Source: Hirsutella rhossiliensis (Eukaryota; Ascomycota; Sordariomycetes; Hypocreales; Ophiocordycipitaceae). Taken from it: 64,000 bases of DNA. The DNA lies in NCBI RefSeq assembly GCF_020360975.1, contig NW_025408669.1, positions 5,890,001 to 5,954,000 of the forward strand, in the 5' to 3' direction. Below the pieces are notes generated by a model. It made no database searches and had not been told where the DNA came from. It saw nothing but the letters and a program-made list of their open reading frames with translations. Made by a program: the position numbers and the translations under genes. Below are positions 1-12,480 of the stretch, one piece after another; the first letter of the stretch is position 1, and each line of letters starts with the position of its first letter.

Positions 1-329
1 TTATTTAATCGTTTTATATTAAATAATAAGATAAGGTCTCTAGGTTATATACTTTCTTTCCTTATTATATACTTATTAGCTTTATCCGTTCTCTTTATTA
101 ATCGATTTTAATATCTTATTACTCTTTTCTTAGCTTCTTCTATATCTTTTTCTTTCCTTTTTAAAACTTATACTTATACTTTAAATAATTCTTCTCTTAT
201 CTTTACTTTATCTTAGTCGATTAGTCGCTAAGTTAGGTATTTTACTTTAAGAAGAAGTACCGGTTCTTATCTATATAGTAGGTAGAAAGCTAATATTCTA
301 TAAGACTCTTTAACTACTATTCGGTCTAT

Positions 330-740
330 AAGGATTACTTAGTTAAGGTATTTAATCTACTTACCCTTTTTCTCTACTATTTTTATAAGTACTATTATTA
401 ACCTTTAGTACCTTTATTCTACTACTATATTCGCCTTTAAATTATATACTAAAGTTTAAATAACTTTAACGCCTATATCCTTTAAAATATACTTAAAGTC
501 TTTCTTTATTTCGGGCCCTTTATTAATTATAGTATATAGTATTACGCTATACCTATAAATAATAAAGAGTATAAATTTAGTTATAGCTCCCGCGGTAATT
601 TCTTTAACTAAGGTTACTTTTACTTATCTAATAAGGTCGTCTTATACTTTTATAAGGTATAAATACCTATAATTAGATAGTATATACTAGCTATCGAAGT
701 AAATCTTACTTATAGGGTAGCTAGGCGCGGTCGCGGTTAT
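330..740 (-). pseudogene. Integrase core relic of Gypsy A copy 1
   Basis: Reading the reverse complement through RIP-type stops gives the order expected of a retroviral-type integrase. First comes a segment with an Asp-Asp-Leu-like pair (IKVQDDLIR-like). Next is a stretch of the form IxxNKGPEIKKDF, which corresponds to the catalytic Asp-Gly block with Asp changed to Asn. Last is YNLKAN, where family members have YNPKANGxVER. These carry the DDE residues of strand transfer. Catalytic Asp and Glu codons are changed and stops occur throughout, so no enzyme is made. Confidence 0.7.
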
Positions 741-2019
741 AACTTCCTAGGGTCTCTTAGTTATAAAGTATTAGCATTCTTTATAGAAAGAGATTACGCT
801 ATAAATATCGTTTTAAAAGCTAGCCTACTAATACCTATCCTTTATAAACGTATATATAACTTATTATCCTTTATATCTTATTTATATATAGTATTCTACG
901 ATAATCTATTTCTATTCTTTTAGGTCGTCTATAACTAGTATAGGTCCCCTTTCTTCCTTCCTAGGGAGTCGCTAAAGCTTTTAATCTTTAATATAGAAAT
1001 TTAAACTCTTTAAACGTAACTTCCTATAGTCTTATTTAAAAAGGCCCTCCGGCCGTTTTAATATTTAAAGGAAGTCTATAATTATCCTTAATTCCTTTAA
1101 GTAGTCCCCTTATAGCTTAGTCCCTTATACTACGTTTAAGTAAAAGTTTATAAACTCTTTAATATTACTTTCTATTTCCCTATTTAATATATTAAAAGGT
1201 CCTTTAGGCTTTCTTAAGAGTCTATCGGCTATACTACTCTTCTTACTTTTAACGTATTATATAGTAAAGTTAAAGAGGAAAATATAGCTTATCTAGTAAG
1301 TTACTATAGCTCTAAGGACGTCTTTAAGGGTACTTTTTAGTTAATTAACTAAGACCTATACGTTAGTTTCTAGGATAAAATATACGCTATATAGGTATAT
1401 TCTTAGTCTCCTAAGCGCACTTAATATAGCCCTATACTCCCTCTTTATTATATTATATTTAGTTTCTACTAGTAACTATATTTAACTTTTAAACTTTATA
1501 GGGCGCCTCTTTCTATTAACGATTTATATTAAGACTGCCCCCTAGCCGAGTAGACTAGTATTATATATTAAAATAATATCTCCTCTTCCTAAGCTAACGT
1601 CGAGGGATACTAGAAAGACTAGATTAGTAATAGCTTCCTTAAGGGCAGCTATTACTTTTATTTATTCGTCTCCTTATTCTTAATAAACTTCTTTCTTTAA
1701 TAGGTCTATAAGGGGTTTTACTAAGATAGTAAACTATTTAATCTAGATTCGATAGTATCCTAAGATACTAAGGAAAGCTTTAATATATATTATATTAAGG
1801 TATCTTATCTATTCCTTAATTTTAATAACTTTAGCTTTTATAAGGCACCTTTTATTTATTCTATAAATATAACTAATAACTTTAGTTACTTACTAATAGA
1901 ATTTCGATTTAGCCCCTATAATCGTATAACTAGAGAGTTTAACGTTAACTAGGACTTTATTAAGGTTAATAAGGTATTTAAAGATAAATCTCCTTACTCT
2001 TAGCGCTACCTCTTTATTA

Positions 2020-2430
2020 TTATATATTATATCGGGCCCCTTAATACCTATATTATTAAGGAAATTCCTATAAATATTTAGTATAAGGTCTTATAAGATT
2101 CTTTATATTATCCTTATAAATTAGCCGACTAAGTTTATAGCCCCTTAAGGGAGTATATATATATATAAGAGGCTAATAAGTATCATGAATATTATTAAGT
2201 TATAGCTTTTAATATTAAGAGGGATCTAATTATAGCCTAAAAAAAGGTCTAGGAGGGAAAGGATCTTATATATTGAGAAGTAGTCGCTAAACTTATCTAT
2301 ATTTAGCGGTAGGTTTATATCTCTTATTATAACGGTATTTATACGTATAGCGGAATTAATTAAGTATAGTCCTCTATCTTTCTTTACTACTAGGAAAAAA
2401 GGGTTCTTATAAGGCCTATACCCTTCTTTA
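2020..2430 (-). pseudogene. Reverse transcriptase relic of Gypsy A copy 1
   Basis: The minus strand carries the RT palm. Near 2,360-2,430 a block reads like PYKNPFFLVVKKDRGLYLIN. At 2,028-2,075 the active-site block reads FLNNIGIKGP, where the family has FLDDIGxKGP; both catalytic Asp are now Asn, as a G-to-A change at GAC/GAT gives. The same blocks occur on the plus strand at 33,300-33,680 in copy 2. Function is lost. Confidence 0.75.
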
Positions 2431-5400
2431 AGGACTCCTATTTCTAGTTTAAATTTAAGGATATTAATAACTTTCTACTTTATTACTTTTAAGATTAAGA
2501 TTAAAGCTACTTACTATACTTTATATTCTATTATCTTAATAACCTATAGTAGGGCTATAGCTAGGTCGACTTTACTTCTTTTTATAAAGTCTTAGGATAA
2601 CGCTACTTCCTTATTAAATAAAATACTATCGAAGATCCGGATTTCTACCTTTATAAGAAAGCCCTTAAATTATTTATAGATTACTTTAAGTCTTTCTTAC
2701 GTTAGCCGCTTTCCTTTCTATATACTTAAGAATTTTCTTATTAAGTATTCTAGGTAGGGTCTAGGCTATATCTTATCTTTAACGGTATTCTATTTAGTCT
2801 TTTTCTAGTTAGGGTCCCCTTCTAGCGTTAAGCTATTTAATAGAGTATCGTTAATAAGGTTAATCTTATTTACTTTTCTTTTAAAGAGAGTATTAACTCT
2901 TAGATTATATAATCTAATAGGTCGTTTCCTCCCTATCTTAACTTTAACCTTCTAGATCTTTTAGAACTTCTTTCTAGCTTTAATAATGTTTTTCTTAAAT
3001 TCTCCTATAGCCTCTATAACTATAACTTTAATAATCTCTTCTACTATCTTAGATCTAATAGCTAGAATCGCCTTATCTCCTTTACCTATAATTAATTACT
3101 ATCGTACTAGTACTATTAAGGGCTTATTTACGCTAGCGTAGGCTAGGTTAAGGACTTAGTTAGCACCCCCTTTATAACTAAGGATCTTACCTCTTAGTAA
3201 GAGAATCTCGGCTATTAAGGTATCCGTAAGGGTTTCTCTCTATAATTATTAAGTAGCTCCTAGGTTATCTTCTTTAACTTCTATTACTAAAGCTTAAAAA
3301 TAATTTCTTAGGAGCTAGGTAGCTATTTCCTATATAGCCTCCTCGAGCTTTAGTCTTTTATATACGTCTTTATTAACTATTAAGGTTATAGCCTAAAAGG
3401 ATTTTACTATATTGACCTCGTCTAGAAGCTCCTATTTAATAGCTCCTACCGCTAGCGTAACTACCTAAATAGTACCGATTTAATATTTAACCTATATATC
3501 CCTATTCCTTAGGGAATAATTAAATAATATACGTATAGCTCTAATAAATAGTATGCCTAGGATAAAGGGGACTAAGACTTTATTTAGCGTAATATAAAGA
3601 TAAATTAGTATCTAGGCCGTGCTTAGATAGAGATTAGTCTCTACCTTCCTAACTATATCTATAAGGGTCCCGGTATACGCTATTATTAATACTCTTATTA
3701 GTAGGATTTTAAGCTTATATACGTTTATATATCTTTTAGTAATAAGGTTTCCTTTAAACCTAGTATTAATTAAGGCGCTTAGAACTTTAGCTTTCTAGCT
3801 ACTAAGTTATACTTAAATATAGGGTAGGTCTTATATATACTTAAGCGAGCGGAAAGGTATAAGGACTATATTTATATATATTATAGGAATCGCTATAAGG
3901 TCCTTTAAAGTTATCTCCTAGTATCTTATTAAGAGTACTACTTCTTATATAATAAATTCGTCTTTCTTTAGTCTTATTACCTTTAAAGTTTATTAATTAA
4001 ATAGTCCTTAAGCTAGTTATATTACGCTAATCGTATTAGTTATAAACCTAACTTTCTTTAATACTTATTAGACTTTAAGGCACTTATAATCCGATTCTTT
4101 ATAAGTAAGGTAAGTAAGCTTAATTAGTTCGACCTAGTATTCTTTATCCTATTTTTTAACTTATACTAAAGCTACCGCGAGTTTTCTTTATAAATATTTA
4201 AGGAGGAGTAAACTACTCTCTATATTATCTTTAGCTACTTTTATAACCGTTATTATAGCTCTATAGGGTCTTATATTACTCTTTACTTTCTTTAAGGTCT
4301 AGAATTTAGTATTTTCTATACCTTAGGCTATATCTATATATCTTATACTAAGTCTCTTACTTAGTTAGGGAATAAAGTTAATTAAGTAATTTAAAGGGAT
4401 TAGGATTCTTTTATATATAATTTCTCTAACGATTTTATTTATAAGTCTATCGAACTTCTTATTTAGATCTACTCTATATCTATAGTATATAGGGATAATC
4501 TTTAAGCTAGTTTTTACTATTCTTATTATCTTAATTTCCTTTATATCCTCTTTAACTCTTTATCTTTTCCCCTTATAAGTATTAATCCTTATTATAGTTA
4601 TATAGATTATTTAATTATATATATCGCTTTATTATATATTATCTATAATTATAATAACTAATATCCTTCTTACTTCTTTTCTTATATCGCTTACTTTTAG
4701 ATTCCTTAGCTTCTACTTATATAGGTTTCTATATCTTTAGAACTAGTCTAAGAAACCGGATTCTCTTTTACTAGTAGCTTAATTTAAGTAAGATAGTATA
4801 ACTATAGCTTTAACCTATTTTATAAGTAGTAATATAAAGGAGTCTAGCTATATATCTACCTAGTATATAATAAGCCTTTAAATATATATACTTATTTAAG
4901 AAAACCTATTAATAAGTACTAAGAGAATTACGCTTTTATTATCTTTTCTTTTAAAGTAAAGAGTCTTATTTACTACTTTATATATTATAAATCCGATCTT
5001 ATAGTCCTAAGAGTATACCTTATACTTATTAAGGTATTATCCTTTTTTACTATAATAGAAGTATCTCTTAGGCTAGTTAAAAGCATTAACCTAAAACTAT
5101 ATATATTAATTAGATAGGTAGTAAAATCCGATAGTATTTATACTACCTCCTTATTTATAACTTAAAAAGTAGCTTTTACTACTAATACGTCTTTATTCCC
5201 TATTAAGCTAGTTAAATATCTACTCTTACTAGCGAGTAAGGTTAATCTTTATATCTTTAAAGGCTTTTATTAGGTCTAAGATCTCCTTTATAGGCTATCT
5301 AGGTTTCTTATTTATTTTCTTTAGCTCTTTAGGAAGTTTTTCTTCGCCCTTATTAAATTCGGCTTCTTCTATTACTTTATTAATTTCCTAGAAGAGCTAG

Positions 5401-7563
5401 TCTTTCTTTAGGTTCTTAAGCTTTTAATTATAAACTTTAGATACTATATCTTATTACTTAACGTCTTAGTAAGGTACTAAGTAGTTATTAATTATATAGA
5501 TAAGGCTTTTATATAGGAGTTTTAAGATAACTTTAGATATCTTCCTATTTCTTTCTATAACGTTAATAATAAGCTCCTTTAGTATTATATAGTAAATAAA
5601 GTATAACTAGATTATAGATTCTTCCTAGCTATTAGGTTATGCCTTATACTATAGGTATAAGTAGAGACTAAGCTATTCTATAACTTTTATAATAGTCTTA
5701 GGCTTTTTAGTATTATAATAGTTTAAGCGGTTATTAGTAGTTTCTAGTTATTTAATATTATATATATAGTAGTATTAAAGGAGTCTCTTCTTTACTTCTT
5801 CCTAAGTAAGTCTATCTATAAGAATTTTAATAGTAAGGGCTTATATAAAGGAGATATAGACTTCGAGCTAGTCTATTTTATCCTCGTTATAGATATAGTT
5901 AATACGTATTTCTTATTCGAACTTCTTAAGGAATTTAGTTATATTTTTACTATTAAATTTATTAATAGGTAGGAGTTATAGTTAGCGGAGTCTTCCTATA
6001 AAGTTATCTTAGCTTTTAGCGAGTATATCTCTAAGTCTATTAATAATCTTATTAATATCTACCTTAATTTTCTTTATATCGCTAGTAGTAGGATTAAATA
6101 ATCCCTCTTAATAGCTAGCGTTTCTAGATATAGTATACCTATAGGTTACGAGGTTATAAAATTTAGAGTTAGAGTTTTCGGAGTTAAAGGATATCTTATT
6201 ATAACTATCTTATTACTTACTTTCTTATCTATTAGCGGGAGGTAGGCGTTCTTTATAAGCTACCGTATAAAGGAGAGCTAAGGTTAAGGTTATTAGGGTA
6301 TCCCTTATTAGTACCTATATTAGTATTATTAGTATATATATAAGTAAGAGGTCTTAGTAGGGTTCTAGAACGGTTTAGATTATACTATCGTAGTTATTTA
6401 TATCTTTTAAAGTATTATATAAGGATTATAGTTTCTTAACTAAGTCGCTAGTATTAAGGGTCGTAGGGCTAATAATAAGAGCTTAGGGTTTTTTAGTATT
6501 AGCTTATTGCTTTTCCTTTACTACTAGTAAAGGTGTTATTTAATTATTTATTTCTTAGTAAGTCTATTACTTTATTAGGTCCCTAACTCTAGCTATTAAG
6601 GTAGTTGCTACTTTAATTATTAAATCCCTAGATTTTATTTTTTCTAAATAGTACTATCGTCCTCTAGGTATTCTCGGCTTCGTAAAGCTACTCGTCGCCG
6701 TATAAATAGAACGGAATAATACGTTTACGCTCTAGAGACTAGTTTTAATAGGGATAAGGGTATATACCTAAAGCACGTATAGTATATAGCTAAGGATTAG
6801 TAAAGCAATTAACTATATAATTCTTTAATTATTTAGCCTATATATAGCTCTAAGGGCCTTAGGTTATAAATATAAGTCTTAGAGATTTCTTTACTCTATG
6901 CCTCTTTATCTTTACTAGAGTCGCGTAACTAGCGGTATTTACTTTAAAGGGGAAAAACAAAAATTTAAATTAACTATAATTAAGGAAGATACCTAATTAA
7001 ATAATCGAGGTCTTTATAACGCCTTTAAGTATACTTAGAAGTAAGTTAGAAGGGGAGTACTAAGGGTCTTATCCCCCCTTAACGGGCTAATATCTATAGG
7101 GGTGCGATCTTACCTATTAAATTACCTTAACTTAATCTACTTTAATATAGATATCTAGTTACGCGCGGTAGCGGCGATCTAAATAATAAAATAAGGGGAA
7201 AGTTAAACGTTTATAGCGTTCCTCTTAAAGTTTAAGTAGAGACTCTTTAAGGCTAGAAGCGGGTCCTAGCTATATAACGTTTAGATCGTTTACTTAAAGG
7301 GGGCTCTAGGAATCTAGCTCTATAAGGTATTAGCTATAGTCGACCTCTTTATATTAAGCTTCGCCGCCTATATTAATTAGGTAGCGTTAATAGTAGCTAA
7401 GCTAGAGAGGGTTTAGTAAATAAGATAACCCCTTTTAAACTAAAAGAGACTAATAGATATATACCCTTAAGAAAGGAAGGATAAAAATAAGGATACCTTA
7501 ATAACTAGTATTAACGCCTTAAATAGATAAAGGGAGGGGTAAAGCTAGCTAGAGAATTAGATA

Positions 7564-7608
7564 TACTTTAACTATAATATTAAAGGATATATCGCGCTTT
7601 ATTATAAG
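7564..7608 (+). pseudogene. Gag zinc knuckle relic (family D)
   Basis: In one frame the sequence reads YFNYNIKGYIALYYK. Restoring C for Y (TGT/TGC to TAT/TAC) and H for Y (CAT/CAC to TAT/TAC) at the right places gives the retroviral CX2CX4HX4C nucleic-acid-binding knuckle with exact spacing: Tyr at 1, 4, 9 and 14. All four zinc ligands were lost through RIP-type transitions. Confidence 0.8.
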
Positions 7609-7814
7609 AAAAGGAAATAGGAACCTTAGAAGGCGGGCGTAATAAAGGAAGAGAGGGACGCTAAGGATAATAATAACTTAGAAAAAAAGGAACCTTAGTA
7701 TAAAGTTAAGCGCTAAGGGTAAAAAAGAAATAGTAAGAAGCTTAAAAGTTAATAAGGGACTATCTTATACTAAGCTTAGTAATACTAAGGGTAAGTATTA
7801 ATAAGAAGAAAGGA

Positions 7815-7990
7815 CTTAACGCGCTTATAAATACCGGCTATAATTACTATACTATAATAAGTAAGAGGGTAGTAAAGAAGCTATAGATACCTCTCGCTAA
7901 TAAAAAGAAAAAATAACTAAGGCTATTCTTAAAATATACTCTAGCCCTATAAATAAAAGGAATTATAGTATTTAAGATAGATATTAATAG
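7815..7990 (+). pseudogene. Retroviral-type aspartic protease relic (family D)
   Basis: The frame reads LNALINTGYNYYTI, matching the protease signature (hydrophobic)-LIDTG with the catalytic Asp now Asn (GAT/GAC to AAT). It is followed by a hydrophobic beta-rich stretch and, near 8,030, a NIFLGRL-like segment corresponding to the ILGxxWL block that closes this domain. It lies between the gag knuckle and RT, as expected. Confidence 0.7.
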
Positions 7991-8399
7991 CTATATAAAG
8001 TAGACCTTAATATATATAGTCCTTAAGCTAAGCTATAATATATTTCTAGGAAGGCTATAAATAAAAAAGAACTAAGTAATATATAATATAGTAAGGGATT
8101 AGATTTAGTATAGTAAGGCTAAGATCTAGATAAGCCTATAGGGTTTAAAAGTAGTAAGGAGGGTAAAATAGATCTAAGGGGTAAAGATTATTAGCGCGGT
8201 AGTATTTATAGCGGAATATTAAAGGGAGAGGGTAGTAAGGGATAATAAAGGAAGGTAGAGGATAGTTAATATCTAAGCAATTATAATAAAGATCGTAAAG
8301 AAAGCACTCTAGCTAAAGATAGCGGTAGACCTAGTAGACTATATCCTAAAGTAAGCGCTAGATATATACCTAGACCTCTTTATACTAAAGAGGGCTTTA

Positions 8400-9060
8400 A
8401 AGATACCCTTATATAAGCTAGGGATAAACTATAAGATTAACTTAATACTAAATAAAGATAAGGTAGAGCCCCCCTTACTATAAGGACCCTTTTATAATAT
8501 ATTAAAGGAGGAACTCTTAGTACTAAGAAAGACCCTAAGCGAGCTAATAGAGGTAAACCTAATCCGCCTAAGTAGCTCCTTAGCTATAGCCTTAATACTC
8601 TTTACTTAAAAGTTAAACGGTCGCTTACGATTTTACTATAACTACTAAGCCCTAAATATAATTATAAAGAAAGATAGGTACGCGATACCCTTAATTATAA
8701 AGATACTATAAATACTTATAAAGGTAAAGTAGTTTACGAAGCTTAATATTATAGCGGTATTCTATAAGATTTAGATAGTCAAGGGCTATAAGTTTAAGAT
8801 AGCCTTTTAAATAAAGTTTAGATTATTTAAGTAATAAGTATACTTATTTAGCTTAATAAGGACGCTAGCTACCTTCTAATAATATATTTATAAGGTACTA
8901 ATAAAATACTTATATAAGTTTATTATAGCGGATATAGATAACGTCTTAATCTACTTATTAAGGTCTCTTTAAGACTACTAAAAGAAGGTAGCGAGGGTAC
9001 TTTAAAAGCTATAAAAGGTAGGCCTAATATTAGACCTAAGGAAGTATAACTTTATAATAA
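8400..9060 (+). pseudogene. Reverse transcriptase relic (family D)
   Basis: The active-site box at 8,928-8,954 reads ADIDNVLIY, corresponding to YIDDVLIY with the second catalytic Asp changed to Asn. Around it, 8,400-8,480 looks like the LYNLSxxEL block and 8,860-8,920 like the LxNAPATFQ region. RIP-type stops interrupt every 10-20 codons. It belongs to the same pol frame as the protease and RNase H around it. Confidence 0.8.
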
Positions 9061-9369
9061 AGGAGGTTAACTACCTAGGCTTTATTAAATAAGTAAGGGG
9101 TAAGGTTCGATATAACTTAAAGAAGATTTAAGTAATATAGATATAGCGGGTACCCTAAAATATAAGAGGAGTCTAGAGCTTCCTTAGCTTTATAAACTAC
9201 TACTAAGCCTTTATATTACTTTATATAAAGGTATTAGTATACTTAAATAACCTTTATAGGAAAGGCGCGATCTTTAAGTAAATAGATAAGCACTAAGTAG
9301 CGTTTAAGTTTATTTAAAACGCCTTTTATAACGCCCTAGTACTATAACTCTATAACCTAAAGTGAGATA

Positions 9370-9700
9370 TATACCTAGTGGCAGACTATTCTAAATATAT
9401 AATAAGGGGGGCGCTAATATAGGTAGGGCTAAACGGTATATAATACTTAGTAGGATTCTTCTTAAAGAGACTAAACTTAATAGAATATAACTACTTAATC
9501 TATAATAAGGAGATACTTATAATTATATAGTACTTAGACTTCTAAGAAGTAAAACTTTAGAACGTACCTACCTTTATAATACTAACTAACTATAATAACC
9601 TAAGGTACTTTATAATAAAAAAGAAGTTAAATAAGAAATAAAGCTAATAAGTAATAGAGCTTATATCTTATAACTTTATATTAAAGTTCTAGCTAAGGAG
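9370..9700 (+). pseudogene. RNase H relic (family D)
   Basis: The frame starts with ADYSKYIIRGALI, matching TDASxxAxGAVL of Gypsy RNase H. It continues through FFLKRLNLIEYNYLIYNKE (family FxSRKLxxAExNYxxxDKE) and LIIIQYLDF. It ends near 9,690 with VPDALSY, where family members have NPADALSR. The first catalytic Asp is retained but the domain is interrupted by stops. Confidence 0.8.
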
Positions 9701-10289
9701 GCTAATAGCGGTGCCCGACGCGCTATCTTACTATAAGTAAGATTAGCCGGCGGGCGAAATAGATAAGAGGGAGATAGGGCGGGTAGTCTAGATAATTCTA
9801 GAGACTATAAACCCGCGGGGCCGCTTAGTCCCTACTAAGGGCCGATACGCCGACTTACCGGAACGCTTAACCTAAGATAGGGCGGTAGTAGTAGCGCTAT
9901 AAGTAGGTAGAGGAGGGGTATACGCGATAGTATACGTTAATAGAGCGGGGGGGCCTATTAAATAACGTAAGGAGGAGGCAAATAAAGGTAATAACTAACT
10001 TAAATTCGACTTAAACTTAGGCTAAAATATACCCTAGGAATAAGCTAACCCTATACTAGTATTTAATAACTAAGAGCTATAAAAGAAATAGATAAAGGCG
10101 CTAGGGAAAGATAAGGAATACTAAGTAGTATTTTAAGTAGTATATAAAAGGGAAAGATTATTAATACTAAAATAGTAACTAAAGGTATAGCTAAGTAAAT
10201 ATATAATTAATATTAGGAAATAGTTATACTTTTAAGAGGGGCTATAAGTATTAAGGAAACTAAAGTATAATAAAAGAGAAGGGGCTAAG

Positions 10290-11590
10290 GAATAAGATAT
10301 ACTTTAGGTATAGATAGCTTAACGGACGTATAACTTAATAGCGGTAGAATACCTAGGGAGAGAAGGGACCCTAGTAATACTAGCCTAAGAATTCTTTTAG
10401 CTTAGCTAGTTAATAATAGTAAGGCGGCTTATTACTAACTACGGACTATATAAAAAGGGGTATATATAAAGGTAACTTTAAAAGGGACTCTTAAAGCCCT
10501 TACTACTACCGTCTTAACTATTTATATACCTATCGATAGACTTTATAGTTAAACTACCGTTAACTAAAATAAAAGGCATAAAGTACCTATAAGAAGGTAT
10601 AAGTAATAAGTATAGAATCGGGTAATCGATAACGTAAGCGGAAGGATTAGTTAAAGGAGTATAAGGTAGGATTTCGTCCGGAATTTATAATAAGTATATA
10701 AGGGGCTAAATAATATATTAAAAGAATAGCGCTATAAAGGATACTTATAAACTTACTTATTCTATCTACTACTCCTAGGGAAATCCTTTATCTTTTATAG
10801 ACTATTGCTCGCCTACTAATAGACTAATTAGTTAGCTTTCTAGTATATTCTATAGTACTTAAAAAGCTCTATCTATAGTATGTCTTCTTAACTTAGTAGG
10901 TGGTCTAATTATAACGTAATAGTGAACGTAAGACTATAGGTTCTAGTATAAGTAGTAGATTTAACTAGAATATTCTATGCCCTACCTATTCTCGTACTAT
11001 AGATATCTTCGGAACCGCTAGGCTAAAATAGGCAATAGGGTATCCGTTCTGCTCGTAATTAATTTATGCATTTTATATATATTTTATTTTATTAAGATAG
11101 GCTTATCTTAACCTGCTTTTCCTAAAGGAAGGTATAGATATCTAGTAAAGGTCTTTATTTTTAAGGGTTATTCCCTTAAACTATATTATAGAGCCTCTTT
11201 TTACTAGCTTATTTTATAGAGCCTGCCTATGCCTATTATTTCTTTATAATAGTAAAATAGGAATATAAGGGTATATTCTTATAATACCTTTAAGTAATTA
11301 TAGACCGGCTAATAAAGGTAGTAATACTTAAAGCGATATTAATAATAGGGGTAGTAGTATATATAACGAGGTTCCTCTAAGCTTACTTTTACTTTTATAG
11401 GATACTAAGGTCGATTATATTAAATAAAGGGACGAACTAAATAAGAAGCTTTTAAAAGGAGTTCTATAAATAAATAGGAGTATAAAGGAAGTTAAGTTTA
11501 GTATACTACTTATAAATAGATAGGTCGACTAAGTACGCGAACTAAGAAGTATAGGCGTACCTTTAAGTATACGTTTACTATAGCTAGGAT
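10290..11590 (+). pseudogene. Integrase relic (family D), split by an inserted LTR
   Basis: Before the insertion, a GHLGREGTL segment (HHCC zinc-binding region) leads to FWPSLVNN and IYLSIDFIVKLPLTK, the SMDFIxxLPxS block with the first catalytic Asp. The LTR at 10,588-11,283 lies between the codons for KGIKY and VIIDRL. Removing it with one copy of its target duplication rejoins a single frame. After it come IILNKGT (family ITSDRGT) and VYYLQIDRSTKYANQE (family YHPQTDGxTERANQE). Many TAG/TAA stops. Confidence 0.85.
10588..11283 (-). mobile_element. Solo LTR in the family D integrase, with 5-bp target duplication
   Basis: A 696-bp block whose ends are short inverted copies (TATAAGAAGG on the left, TATTCTTATA on the right), i.e. 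TG...CA termini after RIP. It is flanked by GTACC at 10,583-10,587 and ATACC at 11,284-11,288. Excising it restores the integrase frame. The 10,588-10,710 part aligns in the same orientation with the LTR at 61,116-61,683, including a shared segment GGAGTATAAGGTAGGATTT. It keeps more TpG and CpA than the host element, so it is younger or was a poorer RIP target. Confidence 0.8.
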
Positions 11591-12187
11591 AACTAAGGAG
11601 TATCGCTACTATATATATAAGCTATACTAAATAACCGCGTAGCGTTAATAATAAGTATAAGCCCGTTCTTCGCGATATATAGATATAATATTAAGCTAGT
11701 TTAAATAGTAAGAGTAGAGGGGCCGCTAGCGCTAGAATTAAGGGGGGCGAGGGAGCTCGCTTAAAAGATAAGAGAGGTAACCGACTTCTTATAAACCGCT
11801 ATTATTATAGTATAGGTAAGATAAAAGGAAATAATAAACTAAAGGAGAGCTTTAATAAAGAGGTATAAAGTAAGCGATAAGGTATAAGTAGATATAGCTA
11901 AATATATAACTAACTAGCTATATAAGAAGCTTAACTAGCTATACTAAAAGTATATTATAATAAAGGTAGTAAGCCTATTTATAGTAAAGCTCGATATACT
12001 AAGGAGGGTATATAAAAGGCTCTATATAGAATTTCTCTACTAAGTAGTAGAGGACCTATTACTTAAATAAGTAGTCGATAACTACTAACTACTACTAGTA
12101 ATTAAAGAGGATAATAAGCCTAAGTATATCGTTAAAGAGATTTAGTAATCGTAGTAAACGTAAAAGGGGAGGGGTAAATAGTAATAG

Positions 12188-12283
12188 GTACTCGTAAAAT
12201 AGTAAGGGTATATAAACCTATTATAGTACTTACTAGACGACTTCTAGGAAACGGAAGCCTTAAAGGGATTTAAGAGATAATAG
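12188..12283 (+). pseudogene. Chromodomain relic at the end of family D pol
   Basis: The frame reads VLVK-stop-stop-GY...YLLDDF-stop-ETEALKGF. With TAG read as Trp or Gln this is the VLVKWQGY...LDDFxETEALxxF pattern of a fungal Gypsy chromodomain. It follows the integrase C-terminal GDKVxV-like segment (11,870-11,900) and precedes a Lys/Glu/Arg-rich tail. Chromodomains of this class are thought to direct integration to heterochromatin. Confidence 0.75.
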
Positions 12284-12480
12284 GGAAATATAAGGGAGAA
12301 CGATAAAAAAAGGGTAAGAGAAAAGGACTAAAAGGAGGGCGGAAGATAAGGAAGGGAAAATAAAAAATAGAAAGGGGAGAAAGAAAAGGAGGTAAGAGAT
12401 AAAGGATACTTATTAAGGAATAAAGAAAGGATAAAAAAAACTATAGTATTAAAGGGAAATAATAAAGGATAAATAAAAGA

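Larger units (their letters stand above)
1..7126 (-). mobile_element. Gypsy-type LTR retrotransposon, family A copy 1, RIP-destroyed, cut by the window edge
   Basis: Read on the minus strand this is a gag-pol element. The 5' end lies near 7,126 and matches the start of copy 2 at 28,016. A protease-like and RT region follows, then an integrase near 330-740, and the copy continues past base 1. Sequence-level matches to copy 2 run over several kb; for example 4,280-4,350 matches 31,370-31,430 in reverse complement. CpA and TpG are almost absent and every frame is full of TAA/TAG. The RT keeps a motif resembling FLDDIGxKGP, seen in a non-chromodomain group of fungal Gypsy elements. LTR ends were not resolved. 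It is a dead element. Family assignment is strong; exact ends are approximate. Confidence 0.85.
7127..12480 (+). mobile_element. Gypsy chromovirus-type retrotransposon, family D, RIP-destroyed
   Basis: A 5'-truncated gag-pol on the plus strand in canonical Gypsy order: CCHC zinc knuckle (7,564-7,608), aspartic protease (7,815 on), RT (active site 8,928-8,954), RNase H (about 9,370-9,700), integrase (about 10,290-11,590, split by a solo LTR) and a C-terminal chromodomain (about 12,188-12,283), then a Lys/Glu/Arg-rich tail. The left end abuts the outer end of Gypsy A copy 1 at 7,126 and no 5' LTR is seen. A 3' LTR is not resolved and may lie in 12,480-13,750. Stops are almost all TAG/TAA of RIP type. 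Confidence 0.85.
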
